64,000 nt of DNA from Rhodothermaceae bacterium (GCA_009841335.1 VXLY01000067.1:1-64000); one strand, 5' to 3'; positions 36,384 through 46,460 are shown, counted from the stretch's first letter. Numbers and translations are program-made. Notes: generated from the sequence alone by a model not told the origin.

Positions 36384-38059
36384 CGGTACAGGCATGGACC
36401 TTCATTATGGTGGGGCTCTCCTTTGCACTCTACATCGGAGTTGCCATTTGGTCTCGTGCGGGATCGACGGGAGAGTTCTATGTGGCCGGTGGGCGTGTTC
36501 ATCCCGTACTGAACGGAATGGCTACGGCGGCCGACTGGATGAGCGCAGCTTCGTTTATCTCCATGGCGGGGTTGATAGCGTTCATGGGCAGGGATGGCAG
36601 CGTTTATCTCCTTGGGTGGACTGGGGGATATGTGCTTTTGGCTTTGCTACTGGCTCCGTACCTGCGCAAATTTGGAAAATTTACTGTGCCTGACTTCGTC
36701 GGGGATCGGTACTATTCCCAGACTGCCCGCTTCGTTGCGGTGCTGTGCGCCATTTTTGTGTCGTTCACCTATGTGGCAGGCCAGATGCGTGGTGTGGGTA
36801 TCGTGTTTTCGCGCTTCCTTGAAATTGATATTGTGCTAGGCGTGCTTATAGGTATGGGTATCGTGTTTTTCTACGCTGTACTCGGAGGTATGCGAGGCAT
36901 AACGTATACCCAGGTGGCTCAGTACTGCGTACTCATTTTTGCGTACCTGGTGCCGGCAATTTTTATCTCGCTACTGATGACGGGAAATGTGATTCCCCAA
37001 GTAGGTTTTGGGAGTACGCTGGCGGACGGTTCTGGAACCTACCTATTAGAGAAACTTGATGGTCTTAGCAGGGATCTGGGTTTTGCTGCCTATACGAGCG
37101 GGCAGAAGAGCATGATTGATGTCTTTGCGATCACCGCGGCGCTAATGGTTGGGACGGCAGGTCTGCCCCATGTTATCGTCCGGTTTTACACCGTACCGCG
37201 CATGCGGGATGCGCGAACAAGTGCGGGCTGGGCGCTTGTTTTTATTGCACTTTTGTACACGAGCGCACCAGCGGTTGCAGCATTTGCCCGAACAAATCTA
37301 TTAACGACCGTTACGGATCAACCCTATTCTGAGGTTCCAGACTGGTTCAAAAATTGGGAGCAGACCGGTCTAATCAAGTTTGAGGATAAAAATGGAGACG
37401 GCAGGATTCAGTATGTCGGGCCGTCGGCAGATAGAGAAAACGAACTCACCATTGATCCCGATATCATGGTTTTGGCCAATCCGGAGATTGCCAGACTTCC
37501 CGGCTGGGTAATCGGGTTGGTTGCGGCAGGTGGACTTGCTGCAGCGCTTTCCACTGCGGCCGGACTGCTATTGGTTATTTCGACGGCGGTTGCCCGTGAT
37601 CTCCTCAAAAAAGGCTTTATGCCGGAGATTTCTGAGAAGCGAGAGCTTTTGACTGCACGCATAACTGCGGGGGCTGCTGTAATCATCGCAGGCTATTTTG
37701 GTATTGATCCGCCAGGCTTTGTTGCCCAAGTCGTAGCTTTCGCTTTTGGCCTAGCTGCAGCGTCCTTCTTCCCAGCGATCATCTTGGGGATCTTTACACG
37801 GCGCATGAACAAGTTCGGCGCCGTAAGCGGCATGATTGCCGGCATAGCTTTTACAGCGTGCTACATCGTCTTTTTCAAGTTTATAAGGCCTGACCTGAAT
37901 GTTGCAGAGTACTGGCTTTTTGGTATTTCTCCTGAGGGCATCGGAGCGGTGGGGATGGTGCTCAATTTCGTTGTAGCCACCGTGGTCTCGAAATTTACTC
38001 CGCCTCCCCCCGCATCGATTGATGCTCTGATAGACAGGATCCGGGCACCAGGTGACTGA
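36380..38059 (+). CDS. Sodium:solute symporter, VC_2705-type large subunit
   Basis: A 559-residue SSS-family symporter with about 13 membrane helices. SSS signatures include STGEFYVAGGRVHPVLNGMATAADWMSAASFISMAG at the N-terminus and GGLAAALSTAAGLLLVISTAVARDL near the end. It pairs with the overlapping DUF4212 gene; such pairs probably carry organic acids such as acetate. A loop in the middle (about residues 336-345) reads DKNGDGRIQ, an EF-hand-like calcium loop, between helices near residues 310 and 375; whether this is general in the family cannot be judged here. The gene is followed by 257 bases without a gene. Confidence 0.93.
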   Translation: MTVQAWTFIMVGLSFALYIGVAIWSRAGSTGEFYVAGGRVHPVLNGMATAADWMSAASFISMAGLIAFMGRDGSVYLLGWTGGYVLLALLLAPYLRKFGKFTVPDFVGDRYYSQTARFVAVLCAIFVSFTYVAGQMRGVGIVFSRFLEIDIVLGVLIGMGIVFFYAVLGGMRGITYTQVAQYCVLIFAYLVPAIFISLLMTGNVIPQVGFGSTLADGSGTYLLEKLDGLSRDLGFAAYTSGQKSMIDVFAITAALMVGTAGLPHVIVRFYTVPRMRDARTSAGWALVFIALLYTSAPAVAAFARTNLLTTVTDQPYSEVPDWFKNWEQTGLIKFEDKNGDGRIQYVGPSADRENELTIDPDIMVLANPEIARLPGWVIGLVAAGGLAAALSTAAGLLLVISTAVARDLLKKGFMPEISEKRELLTARITAGAAVIIAGYFGIDPPGFVAQVVAFAFGLAAASFFPAIILGIFTRRMNKFGAVSGMIAGIAFTACYIVFFKFIRPDLNVAEYWLFGISPEGIGAVGMVLNFVVATVVSKFTPPPPASIDALIDRIRAPGD

Positions 38060-38316
38060 GGTTTTGTCGGGGGCATGGCAACCACGATCCAGGATGTGTT
38101 TTTGTGGGCGTATCGGGGCAGGAATCGGACGATGCAGCGGTAATTGAATAAGAGACCGCCTGTGTGTGCTTTCGGGATGGGGCGACCACCGACAGCGGTG
38201 TTCGTGTTCCCCAAGAGTCCGCTGAATAGACGTACGCGCCGCCGCAGAGCTATCACTTACAGGCATAATTCGTCCACATTTCTTAGATTAGTATTTCACA
38301 ACTGTGCTCCAGCGCC

Positions 38317-38784
38317 ATGAATTCCAGATTATTTTTGACAGTAGCCGCTATTATCCTTATTTATTCCGGATGCGTTCCAGCTGACCAGGGAGCCTCCGAT
38401 GAAATGGCTCAGATGGGCTCAGATGATTGCCCGAACCTTGCTGGTACCTGGGAATTGGTGGAAATCAGAGAGTCTGCGGGAGCGCTGAGCGGGGAGTTTG
38501 AGAGTGATCCCGAGTACCGGGAGGCACCGACGCTCAAGGTGCTTAACAGCACACACTGGATGTTTATTCGGCAGACCGCCGATGTATTTGTGCACGCGCA
38601 GGGGGGACGGTACACGCTTGATTCCCTGGGGCAGTATACCGAGTATGTGGAGTACAGTGCGATTCCTCAAAATGTCGGCCAGGCATTTGAGTTCAGTTGT
38701 AGCCTCGAGGGCGATTCTCTGTGGCATCATTTGGGTGGCCAAGGTGACGCGCGTTACGATGAAGTTTGGCGCCGCGTACAATAG
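38317..38784 (+). CDS. Small lipocalin-like lipoprotein
   Basis: A 155-residue lipoprotein with a signal peptide ending in the lipobox YSGC (Cys19). The mature part resembles lipocalin-like domains of Bacteroidota: LAGTWELVEIRESAG, LKVLNSTHWMFIRQ, GGRYTLD, YTEYVEYS and DEVWRRV at the end. Such domains bind small hydrophobic molecules, but no ligand can be assigned. It lies between two sodium symporter genes, 46 bases before the second. Confidence 0.75.
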   Translation: MNSRLFLTVAAIILIYSGCVPADQGASDEMAQMGSDDCPNLAGTWELVEIRESAGALSGEFESDPEYREAPTLKVLNSTHWMFIRQTADVFVHAQGGRYTLDSLGQYTEYVEYSAIPQNVGQAFEFSCSLEGDSLWHHLGGQGDARYDEVWRRVQ

Positions 38785-38829
38785 TTCAGGTAGTCCGGTA
38801 TCCTTTGCTGATCACCAAATTATTATCGG

Positions 38830-40431
38830 ATGCAGTTTGCTCTGATTGACTACCTTGTGTTCGGTGCTTACTGTCTTCTGATTGTGACGCTGGGGCTATG
38901 GGTCTCGCGAGAGAAGAAGGGGCATGTCAAGAACGCTGAGGACTATTTTCTTGCAAGCAAGTCACTCCCTTGGTGGGCGATCGGTGCTTCGTTAATTGCG
39001 TCTAATATTTCGGCGGAGCAGTTCATTGGAATGTCGGGCTCTGGCTTCCGCCTGGGGTTGGCTATTGCAACCTATGAGTGGATGGCCGCGATCACGCTAC
39101 TGCTGGTTGCGTGGTTGTTCATTCCCATCTATTTGAAGAAGGGCATCTACACGATGCCACAGTTTCTGGAGGTTCGCTATGACGCGCGCGTCCGGACTCT
39201 CCTTGCTGTGTTCTGGCTACTGGTGTATGTGTTCGTGAACCTCACCTCCGTTGTTTATCTCGGCGCACTTGCCCTCAGAGACATCATGGGCATCGCCCTT
39301 TGGCAAGGAGTTTTGGCGCTCGCGGTGTTTGCCACGGTGTACAGCATCTACGGGGGACTCAAGGCGGTTGCCTGGACAGATGTGGTTCAGGTATGTTTTC
39401 TGATTGGTGGGGGACTCTTGACCACGGTCCTCGCGCTGAATGCCTATAGCGGGGGAGAAGGTGCTTTTTCTGGGCTCAGCAGATTGCTGAATGAAGTGCC
39501 TGATCGGTTCAACATGATACTTAACCAGGGGGAACTGATCTATACGGATGACGATGGCATACGGCAGGATGCATGGGAGTTACTACCCGGAATTGGTGTA
39601 TTGGTCGGCGGTATGTGGATAGCAAACCTGTTTTACTGGGGGTGCAATCAGTATATCATCCAACGGACGCTGGCTGCACCGAGCTTGAAAGAAGCGCAGC
39701 GCGGCGTTGCTTTTGCAGGCTTTTTGAAGCTGCTTCTGCCTCTGATTGTGGTGGTTCCAGGGATCGTTGCGTATGCACTTGAGGCTCCGATCGGAGCCGC
39801 AGATGAAGCTTACCCCTGGCTTTTGAACGCGTATGTCGGTCCAGGGCTGAAAGGGCTCACGTTTGCAGCACTGATAGCGGCCATTGTCTCTTCTCTGGCT
39901 TCTATGATGAACAGTACGAGCACCATATTCACGATGGACCTGTACCGTAACTACATCCGCCCGAATGCGAGTCAGCGAGACCTCGTGCGTACGGGGAGAC
40001 TGGTTGCGCTGGTCAGTATGGCCATAGCGGCATTTCTGGCCCCCCAGTTGGCGTCACTGGACCAAGTATTCCAGTACATTCAGGAATACACAGGGTTCGT
40101 CAGCCCCGGCGTTCTGGCCATTTTCGTACTTGGCTTGTTCTGGAAAAAATCAACTGCCAACGCTGCACTGATTTCAGCTTTACTCAGTATTCCGCTGTCT
40201 GCGGCCATGAAATGGGCCATGCCAGGGATGCCGTTCCTTGACCGGATGGGTTGGGTATTTGTGATCTCCGTGGCATTGATTGTGGTCGTTTCTCTAATTG
40301 AGGGTAGAGGCAAGGATAGTCGCGGGGCAGTTGTTATCAGCCGAAGTGTCATTCAGGCAGATCCGGTGTTTGCTATTCTGGCTTTTGGAATAATGGCGGT
40401 AACAGCTGCGCTGTACGTGGTTTTCTGGTAA
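38830..40431 (+). CDS. SGLT-type sodium/sugar-like symporter
   Basis: A 533-residue SSS-family transporter nearer to SGLT than to the VC_2705 type. It starts with LIDYLVFGAYCLLIVTLGLW and contains SLPWWAIGASLIASNISAEQFIGMSGSGF (the sodium-site region), GIYTMPQFLEVRYD, YSIYGGLKAVAWTDVVQ and IVSSLASMMNSTSTIFTMDLYRNYI. About 14 helices are visible. Sugars or related polyols are likely cargo. It stands 46 bases after the lipocalin-like lipoprotein, and its end is followed by the promoter region of the large TonB receptor. Confidence 0.92.
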   Translation: MQFALIDYLVFGAYCLLIVTLGLWVSREKKGHVKNAEDYFLASKSLPWWAIGASLIASNISAEQFIGMSGSGFRLGLAIATYEWMAAITLLLVAWLFIPIYLKKGIYTMPQFLEVRYDARVRTLLAVFWLLVYVFVNLTSVVYLGALALRDIMGIALWQGVLALAVFATVYSIYGGLKAVAWTDVVQVCFLIGGGLLTTVLALNAYSGGEGAFSGLSRLLNEVPDRFNMILNQGELIYTDDDGIRQDAWELLPGIGVLVGGMWIANLFYWGCNQYIIQRTLAAPSLKEAQRGVAFAGFLKLLLPLIVVVPGIVAYALEAPIGAADEAYPWLLNAYVGPGLKGLTFAALIAAIVSSLASMMNSTSTIFTMDLYRNYIRPNASQRDLVRTGRLVALVSMAIAAFLAPQLASLDQVFQYIQEYTGFVSPGVLAIFVLGLFWKKSTANAALISALLSIPLSAAMKWAMPGMPFLDRMGWVFVISVALIVVVSLIEGRGKDSRGAVVISRSVIQADPVFAILAFGIMAVTAALYVVFW

Positions 40432-40465
40432 TCCAGGGGCAGAGACGATAGTTTTTTGGATTTCT

Positions 40466-40494
40466 TTGAGTGATTTATTATTTATTGTTATATT
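40466..40494 (+). promoter_or_regulatory. Sigma-70-like promoter of the TonB receptor operon
   Basis: TTGAGT (40466-40471), a 17-base A/T-rich spacer and TATATT (40489-40494) give good -35 and -10 matches with ideal spacing. The expected start of transcription is near 40501, about 135 bases before the receptor's ATG. It is the clearest promoter in the window. Confidence 0.65.
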
Positions 40495-40559
40495 AGTATG
40501 TCGTGTTGGCTCCGGTTCGGCATCGGCTGGTCGCTTAATGCGCATGAAAGCGTTTCCAA

Positions 40560-40605
40560 GGCTTGTAAAGCCATATCTGGCGCCCTGTGTTTGTTGCGGG
40601 ACGCC
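40560..40605 (+). other. Two stem-loops in the TonB receptor leader
   Basis: GGCTT (40560-40564) and AAGCC (40568-40572) form a tight 5-bp hairpin. A larger one spans 40579-40605, pairing GGCG and CC with GG and CGCC around one mismatch. They fall in the predicted 135-base leader and could influence stability or translation. They match no riboswitch I know. Confidence 0.4.
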
Positions 40606-40635
40606 TTAAACATGAACTAAACTTAGGATTGAATT

Positions 40636-43600
40636 ATGAGACTAAAAGGGTTACTGGGTGTAGCTGTGATGCTGATCCTTACCGTGCCGGTCGTGTTTGC
40701 CCAACAGGGCAAGATTGATGGCGTGGTGACCGATGCTGCCACGGGAGAGACCATTCCCGGAGCAAGTGTTAGGATTGAGGGCACTACTCAGGGAACAGCA
40801 ACGCAGGTAGACGGCTACTTCTTCATCAATAATGTGCGTCCAGGTACCTACACGCTGGTCGTTTCGTTTGTAGGATTTTTGGACCAGAGAGTAGAGGGTA
40901 TTCGGGTTTCTACCGGACTGACAACTACCAGGAACATTCAAATCCGAGAAGAGGCGGTTGGGCTTGAAGAGATCGTGGTCACAAGTGAACGTCCCATTGT
41001 GCAGTTGGATGTGTCTGCCAATGTGGCCAGTCTCAACCCCGAGGCTTTTCAAGATCTCCCGGTGGCCGGTGTCAGTGAGGTACTTGACCTCCAGGCCGGT
41101 ATTGAGCCGGGGCTGCGCGTACGTGGTGGAGGTCTGAATGAAGTTGCTTTTGTGGTTGATGGCATGAATTTGCGGACCGGTCGCTCGCATCAACCATTCA
41201 CGAACATCAGCTACACTTCACTGGAGGAAGTACAGGTCCAGACAGGAGGTTTCAACGCAGAGTACGGAAACGTACGGAGTGGTATCGTGAACGTTACTAC
41301 CAAAGAGCCTTCCCGGACACGCTACACCTTTGACGCACTGTATCGGTATCAACCCGCCCAGCCAAAGTCTCTTGAAGGCTTGGGAGGTACGAATCTGGAC
41401 AATTGCAATTACTCCGGTCCGGTAACGGGGGACTGTGATAGCTGGTTCGTTCGCCCGTTCCTTGACCCGGCAGTGGCTTGGGAAGGCACCGGTAATGGCG
41501 CATGGGATCCCTATACACAGAACCAGTACAATGCTTTTGAGGGCTGGAACGCACTCGCTGACCGGCTTCTGAATGACGAGGGTTTTGATGTTACTGCTCA
41601 GGATATGCAGGAATACTTCAAGCATACCCATCGCAAGGACAACGAGATCACCATGCCGGACTATGAGGCGGATGTTACCTTGGCTGGCCCACTGGTTCCC
41701 GGCCTTAGCAACAGACAGGGTGTTCCAGACGCATTCAGTAGCCTGCGCTTCTCTGTATCCTACAGAGGTACGCAGACTGCTTATATCTATCCTCAGAGCC
41801 GAGAAGCTTTCAAGAATCAGACATTCCAAGGCAAGTTGATCTCAAACGTTGCGCCAGGAATGAAGCTGAGTGTGCAGGGTATGAAGGGTGTAGAGCGCGG
41901 CATCAACCGTTCTCAGGGGAGCGCAGATCTCCGAATGTACGGTGGGCAAATGCCGTCTTATCCATGGTGGGGTGCCGGAGCAGAGATCGTTGATGGTATC
42001 AACCGCCGTGGACGTGTGATTCTGTCTGATGGTGCGTTCCCGCTCGCCAATGTTGACCACACTCTACTCGGAGCCACATTCACGCACACGCTTAGTGCGA
42101 GCACCTTCTACGAAGTTCATCTGCAGAATATTGCGTCAAAGTACCGCAGTCATTTTCCGAATCTTCGTGATGGCTCATATACGGAAGACGGTGTCTTCTA
42201 CCCGGTTCCTTACACCAATAACTTTGGTCGGCTAACTCCCGCGGGCGAGGCAAACAGGGACCAGGTAACCTGCTTTGGTGGTGCTGGAGATCTCAATGGA
42301 GACGGCGTGACAACCCCGTATTGTGTTGGGGATGAACCGTTTGGATTTTTGGGGCAGGGCGGTAACCTGCTCGGCGGTGCCGAGACCACCGGTGGTCACT
42401 GGGTGAAGACTCGAGACACTTCTGATGTGAGTGTATTTACCGGTCGGTTTGACTTGACCAGTCAGGTAACCCGGGTGCTTCAGCTCAAAACGGGTGCAGA
42501 ACTTATTATCAGCGATTACGATCTGAATTACAAGAGAGTAAACCTTGCATTGGTGGGGCCGGAAGCCGAGGCCGATTATCCACTCTCACGCCAACCCATC
42601 CAAGGTGCAGCCTATGCACAGGGTAAGCTGGAATTCCAGGGCATGATCGCCAACCTTGGTGTGCGCATAGACTTCTTTGATGCGAATACAGCCTGGTGGG
42701 TAGCGGAGAACCCGTATGATCAGGCTTTCCGGCAGCGAGTGGAAGGTTTGGATGAACTGCTGAGCAAAGAGGATCCGGCGGCACAGATATTCATAAGCCC
42801 CCGGTTGGGTATCTCCTTCCCGATCACGCAGGAAAGCAAGCTTTATTTCAACTACGGCCATTTCCGTCAAATGCTGAACCCATTTGATGTGTTTGGTATT
42901 CAGCAGTCGCGCAACAGTGGTATTGATGTAATGGGTAACCCAGACCATCCAATGCCCCAGACTGTGGCGTATGAGTTGGGATTTGACCAGAACCTCTTTG
43001 ACCAGTACTTGCTGAGGGTCAGCGGTTTCTATCGTGATATCCGCAATCAGCCTCGTAATGTTACCTACAATAGCCTGGGTGGTGTCGTGAACTATGCGAT
43101 CAAGCAGCCCTGGAATTATGAGGATGTACGTGGGGCAGAAATCACATTGACCAAGCTGCGCGGGGACTGGGTTCGGGGATTTGTCAACTACACCTTCCTG
43201 CAGACCAAAGGCGGCAACTTTGGCTACAGCCAATTCAACGAGAACACCTTCCAGCAGCGGAACTATTTACGGACCTCGACGGACTACCGTATTGGGGCTC
43301 CATTGGCTGAGCCGTTTGCCCGTGCAAACGTGCTCTTCTTGACGCCGACTAGTTTTGTGCCTTCTTTGTTAAATGGTTCATTGCTGGGAGATTGGCGCGT
43401 AAGCCTGCTAGGCGAATGGCGTGCAGGTCAGAAATGGAGATGGGCAGGCGGTGGCGGTGCACCTCCCGAATTGCAGGAGAATGTACGCTGGCGGAGCTAT
43501 GTTAATTTTGATCTTCGCTTCACGAAGCATGTCAATACGCGATTCGGCGGTGCACAGATCTTCCTTGATGTGTCTAACCTCTTCAATCGCCGCCATCTGT

Positions 43601-44037
43601 ACAGTGCCACCGGGTTCCATCCAGATGGTAGAGATTTTGACCGCTACATGTGGTCGCTGCACCTGCCGGAAGACATCTTTGATCAGATGAATGCGGTCGA
43701 CGAGAATTTGTCGTATGCCGACAAACAGGGACTTCCCTATGTATGGGTTCCCGGCGATGATCGGCCAGGTGTATTCCGTCATCCCGATGTAGCCTATCAG
43801 CCAATCGAAGCTTTTAAATCACTTGATGGCGTCAGTGAACCCAATACTGTAGCTTGGTACTGGGCAGCCGACACCGGCACGTATTCTCGCTGGAATGGAT
43901 CCAGCTTTGTAGCTGTGCCGGACGGTGAGGTACAGCAGGTACTTGATGACAAAGCATACATTGATATGCCGAACCTGCGGTTCAACACATTCTTGAACAA
44001 TCGTCGACTCACTTTGGGTATTCGTGTAACCTTATAA
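40636..44037 (+). CDS. Large TonB-dependent receptor with carboxypeptidase-regulatory domain
   Basis: A 1133-residue outer-membrane receptor. It has a signal peptide (MRLKGLLGVAVMLILTVPVVFAQ), then a carboxypeptidase-regulatory-like domain at about residues 27-110 (GVVTDAATGETIPGASVRI, DGYFFINNVRPGTY). A plug follows with LDLQAGIEPGLRVRGGG, EVAFVVDGMNLRTG and GGFNAEYGNVRSGIVNVTT. The rest is a barrel with many aromatic-rich strands and a short closing strand ending RRLTLGIRVTL. The length matches SusC-like or oligopeptide-type receptors, but no SusD gene follows; a 780-residue secreted protein and a PorV-like barrel do. Calcium-like loops occur, such as DLNGDGVTTPYC. Import cargo is unknown. 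Confidence 0.93.
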   Translation: MRLKGLLGVAVMLILTVPVVFAQQGKIDGVVTDAATGETIPGASVRIEGTTQGTATQVDGYFFINNVRPGTYTLVVSFVGFLDQRVEGIRVSTGLTTTRNIQIREEAVGLEEIVVTSERPIVQLDVSANVASLNPEAFQDLPVAGVSEVLDLQAGIEPGLRVRGGGLNEVAFVVDGMNLRTGRSHQPFTNISYTSLEEVQVQTGGFNAEYGNVRSGIVNVTTKEPSRTRYTFDALYRYQPAQPKSLEGLGGTNLDNCNYSGPVTGDCDSWFVRPFLDPAVAWEGTGNGAWDPYTQNQYNAFEGWNALADRLLNDEGFDVTAQDMQEYFKHTHRKDNEITMPDYEADVTLAGPLVPGLSNRQGVPDAFSSLRFSVSYRGTQTAYIYPQSREAFKNQTFQGKLISNVAPGMKLSVQGMKGVERGINRSQGSADLRMYGGQMPSYPWWGAGAEIVDGINRRGRVILSDGAFPLANVDHTLLGATFTHTLSASTFYEVHLQNIASKYRSHFPNLRDGSYTEDGVFYPVPYTNNFGRLTPAGEANRDQVTCFGGAGDLNGDGVTTPYCVGDEPFGFLGQGGNLLGGAETTGGHWVKTRDTSDVSVFTGRFDLTSQVTRVLQLKTGAELIISDYDLNYKRVNLALVGPEAEADYPLSRQPIQGAAYAQGKLEFQGMIANLGVRIDFFDANTAWWVAENPYDQAFRQRVEGLDELLSKEDPAAQIFISPRLGISFPITQESKLYFNYGHFRQMLNPFDVFGIQQSRNSGIDVMGNPDHPMPQTVAYELGFDQNLFDQYLLRVSGFYRDIRNQPRNVTYNSLGGVVNYAIKQPWNYEDVRGAEITLTKLRGDWVRGFVNYTFLQTKGGNFGYSQFNENTFQQRNYLRTSTDYRIGAPLAEPFARANVLFLTPTSFVPSLLNGSLLGDWRVSLLGEWRAGQKWRWAGGGGAPPELQENVRWRSYVNFDLRFTKHVNTRFGGAQIFLDVSNLFNRRHLYSATGFHPDGRDFDRYMWSLHLPEDIFDQMNAVDENLSYADKQGLPYVWVPGDDRPGVFRHPDVAYQPIEAFKSLDGVSEPNTVAWYWAADTGTYSRWNGSSFVAVPDGEVQQVLDDKAYIDMPNLRFNTFLNNRRLTLGIRVTL

Positions 44038-44049
44038 AAGCTTGAAGCA

Positions 44050-44081
44050 GGGCGCCTGCCTCGGAATCAGGACAGGCGCCC
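44050..44081 (+). terminator. GC-rich hairpin after the TonB receptor gene
   Basis: GGGCGCCTG (44050-44058) pairs perfectly with CAGGCGCCC (44073-44081) around a 14-base loop. It starts 13 bases after the receptor stop and is followed by a broken T-rich run (44089-44100). It is probably a partial terminator or an RNase barrier inside the operon. Confidence 0.7.
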
Positions 44082-44114
44082 GCTGATGGTTTTCATTTTT
44101 AATCTAGCAAGCTC

Positions 44115-46457
44115 ATGAAAATCAGTTACTACATGAAAGCACTTTCGGCTGGACTGTTATTGTTCACCTTCGTGCCAATGGCTGCCACGGCCCAGTTCAC
44201 TGCACAATGGCTGGATATTGGCACATTCCACAGCACATGGACAGAGTCAGGAGCCCAGCATGAAGGTAATTCGTCTGCCGCGGATGGTATGGAATGGCCC
44301 TCCATTCTGCGTAACAGCAGTCACTTCAGGGCCAAAGCACTTTGGCTGGGTACAAAGGACTGGACAGATGCCAACGGACAATCCTTCCCATACTTCGTAG
44401 CCCGGATTGGTCCTCGGACGGCCGGTGCGGATGTGACGTACCCAGTACAAAATGTGCTTATTAGCAAGACGGAGGACACTGTTGTGGAGGTGGATGGAGC
44501 CCTGTCGTTCGACAATGTCGCTGTTGTTGACGAGATAGATCCAGGGCTTCCGGCCGACCGAATGGTGCATAACGTCCACAATACATATATCGGCGTTACG
44601 GTAGATCGGAGGGCATACGCCTATGTCAATCAGGCTCACGATGACTATAACATCATTGAGTACATTTACACCAACACCGGAAACGTGGACGAAGACGAGG
44701 ATATCGAACTTCCGAATCAGAACTTGAAAGATACGTACTTCTTCCGCATCCACCGGTGGAGGGGAAATCTGCAGGGTGCCTGGACAGTCAGCGGTGGCAT
44801 GGTTTGGGGCAAGTTCAGCATGATTGACGTCGTCGGAGATGGACATGCAGAGTACCCGATCACATTTACCTCACAGTACCTGTGGATTGGTATTGATCCT
44901 GAAACACAGGGAGACTATGATCGCTTTGGTGGGTCCCTTTTCAACGAGGCCTGGTGGGCACCTCCGGCTGATTCGATTGGACGCTTGACCGGGGCTAGTT
45001 ACATTGGTCGGGCAACAATTCATGCCGACAACTCGCCCACGGATTCCCGCTACATTCGCTGCACCATGGCTACCATAGAGACCTGTCAGCCTGCGACCAT
45101 GGGCTTTATGGACTCTGACGAAGCACTGACAGCTGACGGTAGTTCTCACGAAGATTATTACGAGTGGGGGATTCGGACGCGTGAGAATCCTGACCGTATT
45201 GATGGTGGGTCCCAGCATATGTGGCCGCATTATGCTGACCGTATTGAGCCTAGCGGCATATTCTGGGAGGCCAAGAATGACGCCTCCACGGGTAAGCAGG
45301 GCGGTCACGCTGTCACGACAGCTTATGGCCCCTACGATTTTGCCCCAGGTGAAAGTGTTCGGCTCGTGGTCGTTGAAGGTGTGGGCGGATTGACCATTGA
45401 TGCCAGTGTCAGGATTGGCAGGGCATTTAAGCTTGGTGGATTGGATCGCGATTCAGACCTGATCCGCTATGATGCAAATGGGGATGGAATGATTCAGACC
45501 GGTACTTTCGATCATTCCATCAATCAGATGGATATGGATGGCGATGGAATGTTTGATACATTCGGCCATGGATTGGAGGAGATGACCAAGAATCAGTGGG
45601 TTGTAACTGCACGTGATTCGATGTTGCAGACGCTGCAGCGGGGAATTAACCTCTATGCAGCCAGCAATAACATGAGTGCTTATCCAATTCCCGAAGCACC
45701 TCATGCTCCCACGACCTTCAGTGTTGTCGGTCGTCCGGACAAAGTTGAAGTCAGATGGACGAATCCTGCGGGGGGACCTTCGCGCACAAAATGGCTACTC
45801 TATCGGACCTCCCGGTATGAGGACTACATTTACGAAAGCTGCCTGAACCTTGACTCACAGCAGTATACGGATGGCTCAAATCCAAGAGATCCGGCGGATC
45901 CCAGTGCGTCTGGTCAGCAGCACTGCGGCTACGAAATGATCGCGTCGCTGGATGCCGGAGCAAATTCCTATGATGATACAGACCTCAACAGGGGAACGGA
46001 CTACTACTACTATCTACAGGCCGTTGGTGGACCGCAGCCTATGGATCCAGATGGTATTTCTGGAACGCCAACAGGCGCACCACTTCGCAGCTCTCGCTCC
46101 CTCACACAGACCTATCAGCCTGTTAACCTGAAACGCCCCGCGTATGGGTCAACCGGCACTGTGGAGGATGCACGTATCGTACCTAACCCGGTTAATCTCG
46201 GCGCAGATGCTACTGTAAGGTTCGATCAAGAGGACCGTGTTGCATTCTTCAATATCCCGGGTAACTGTACGATCAAGATCTATACCGAGATTGGAGAATT
46301 GGTCCACACCATTGAGCATAATGACGGTAGTGGTGATGAGCTATGGAACTTGACCACCACATCTCGTCAGTTGCTTGTGAGCGGTATCTACATTGCTGTT
46401 ATTTCAGACAATGACACGGGTGACGAAGCGATTCGAAAATTCACGGTAATCCGGTAG
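44115..46457 (+). CDS. Secreted 780-residue protein with FN3-like and C-terminal FlgD-like domain
   Basis: A 780-residue exported protein (signal MKALSAGLLLFTFVPMAATAQ; the first Met at 44115 or the second at 44133 may be the start). The first ~400 residues are beta-rich with many Trp/Tyr. Calcium-like loops DANGDGMIQTG and DMDGDGMFDTF follow. An FN3-like module (VVGRPDKVEVRWTNPAGGP; NRGTDYYYYLQAVGG) comes next. The last ~90 residues, PNPVNLGADATVRFD, CTIKIYTEIGELV and SGIYIAVISDN, form a FlgD-like or sorting-domain fold. It is flanked by a TonB receptor and a PorV-like protein, so surface display is plausible. No enzyme motif is recognised. Confidence 0.75.
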   Translation: MKISYYMKALSAGLLLFTFVPMAATAQFTAQWLDIGTFHSTWTESGAQHEGNSSAADGMEWPSILRNSSHFRAKALWLGTKDWTDANGQSFPYFVARIGPRTAGADVTYPVQNVLISKTEDTVVEVDGALSFDNVAVVDEIDPGLPADRMVHNVHNTYIGVTVDRRAYAYVNQAHDDYNIIEYIYTNTGNVDEDEDIELPNQNLKDTYFFRIHRWRGNLQGAWTVSGGMVWGKFSMIDVVGDGHAEYPITFTSQYLWIGIDPETQGDYDRFGGSLFNEAWWAPPADSIGRLTGASYIGRATIHADNSPTDSRYIRCTMATIETCQPATMGFMDSDEALTADGSSHEDYYEWGIRTRENPDRIDGGSQHMWPHYADRIEPSGIFWEAKNDASTGKQGGHAVTTAYGPYDFAPGESVRLVVVEGVGGLTIDASVRIGRAFKLGGLDRDSDLIRYDANGDGMIQTGTFDHSINQMDMDGDGMFDTFGHGLEEMTKNQWVVTARDSMLQTLQRGINLYAASNNMSAYPIPEAPHAPTTFSVVGRPDKVEVRWTNPAGGPSRTKWLLYRTSRYEDYIYESCLNLDSQQYTDGSNPRDPADPSASGQQHCGYEMIASLDAGANSYDDTDLNRGTDYYYYLQAVGGPQPMDPDGISGTPTGAPLRSSRSLTQTYQPVNLKRPAYGSTGTVEDARIVPNPVNLGADATVRFDQEDRVAFFNIPGNCTIKIYTEIGELVHTIEHNDGSGDELWNLTTTSRQLLVSGIYIAVISDNDTGDEAIRKFTVIR

Positions 46458-46460
46458 CTG

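Noticed and set aside
41218-41829. 203-codon open frame antisense to the TonB receptor
   Set aside because: Antisense shadow with no recognisable domain; the receptor reading is unambiguous.
42586-43233. 215-codon open frame antisense to the TonB receptor
   Set aside because: Same reason as above.
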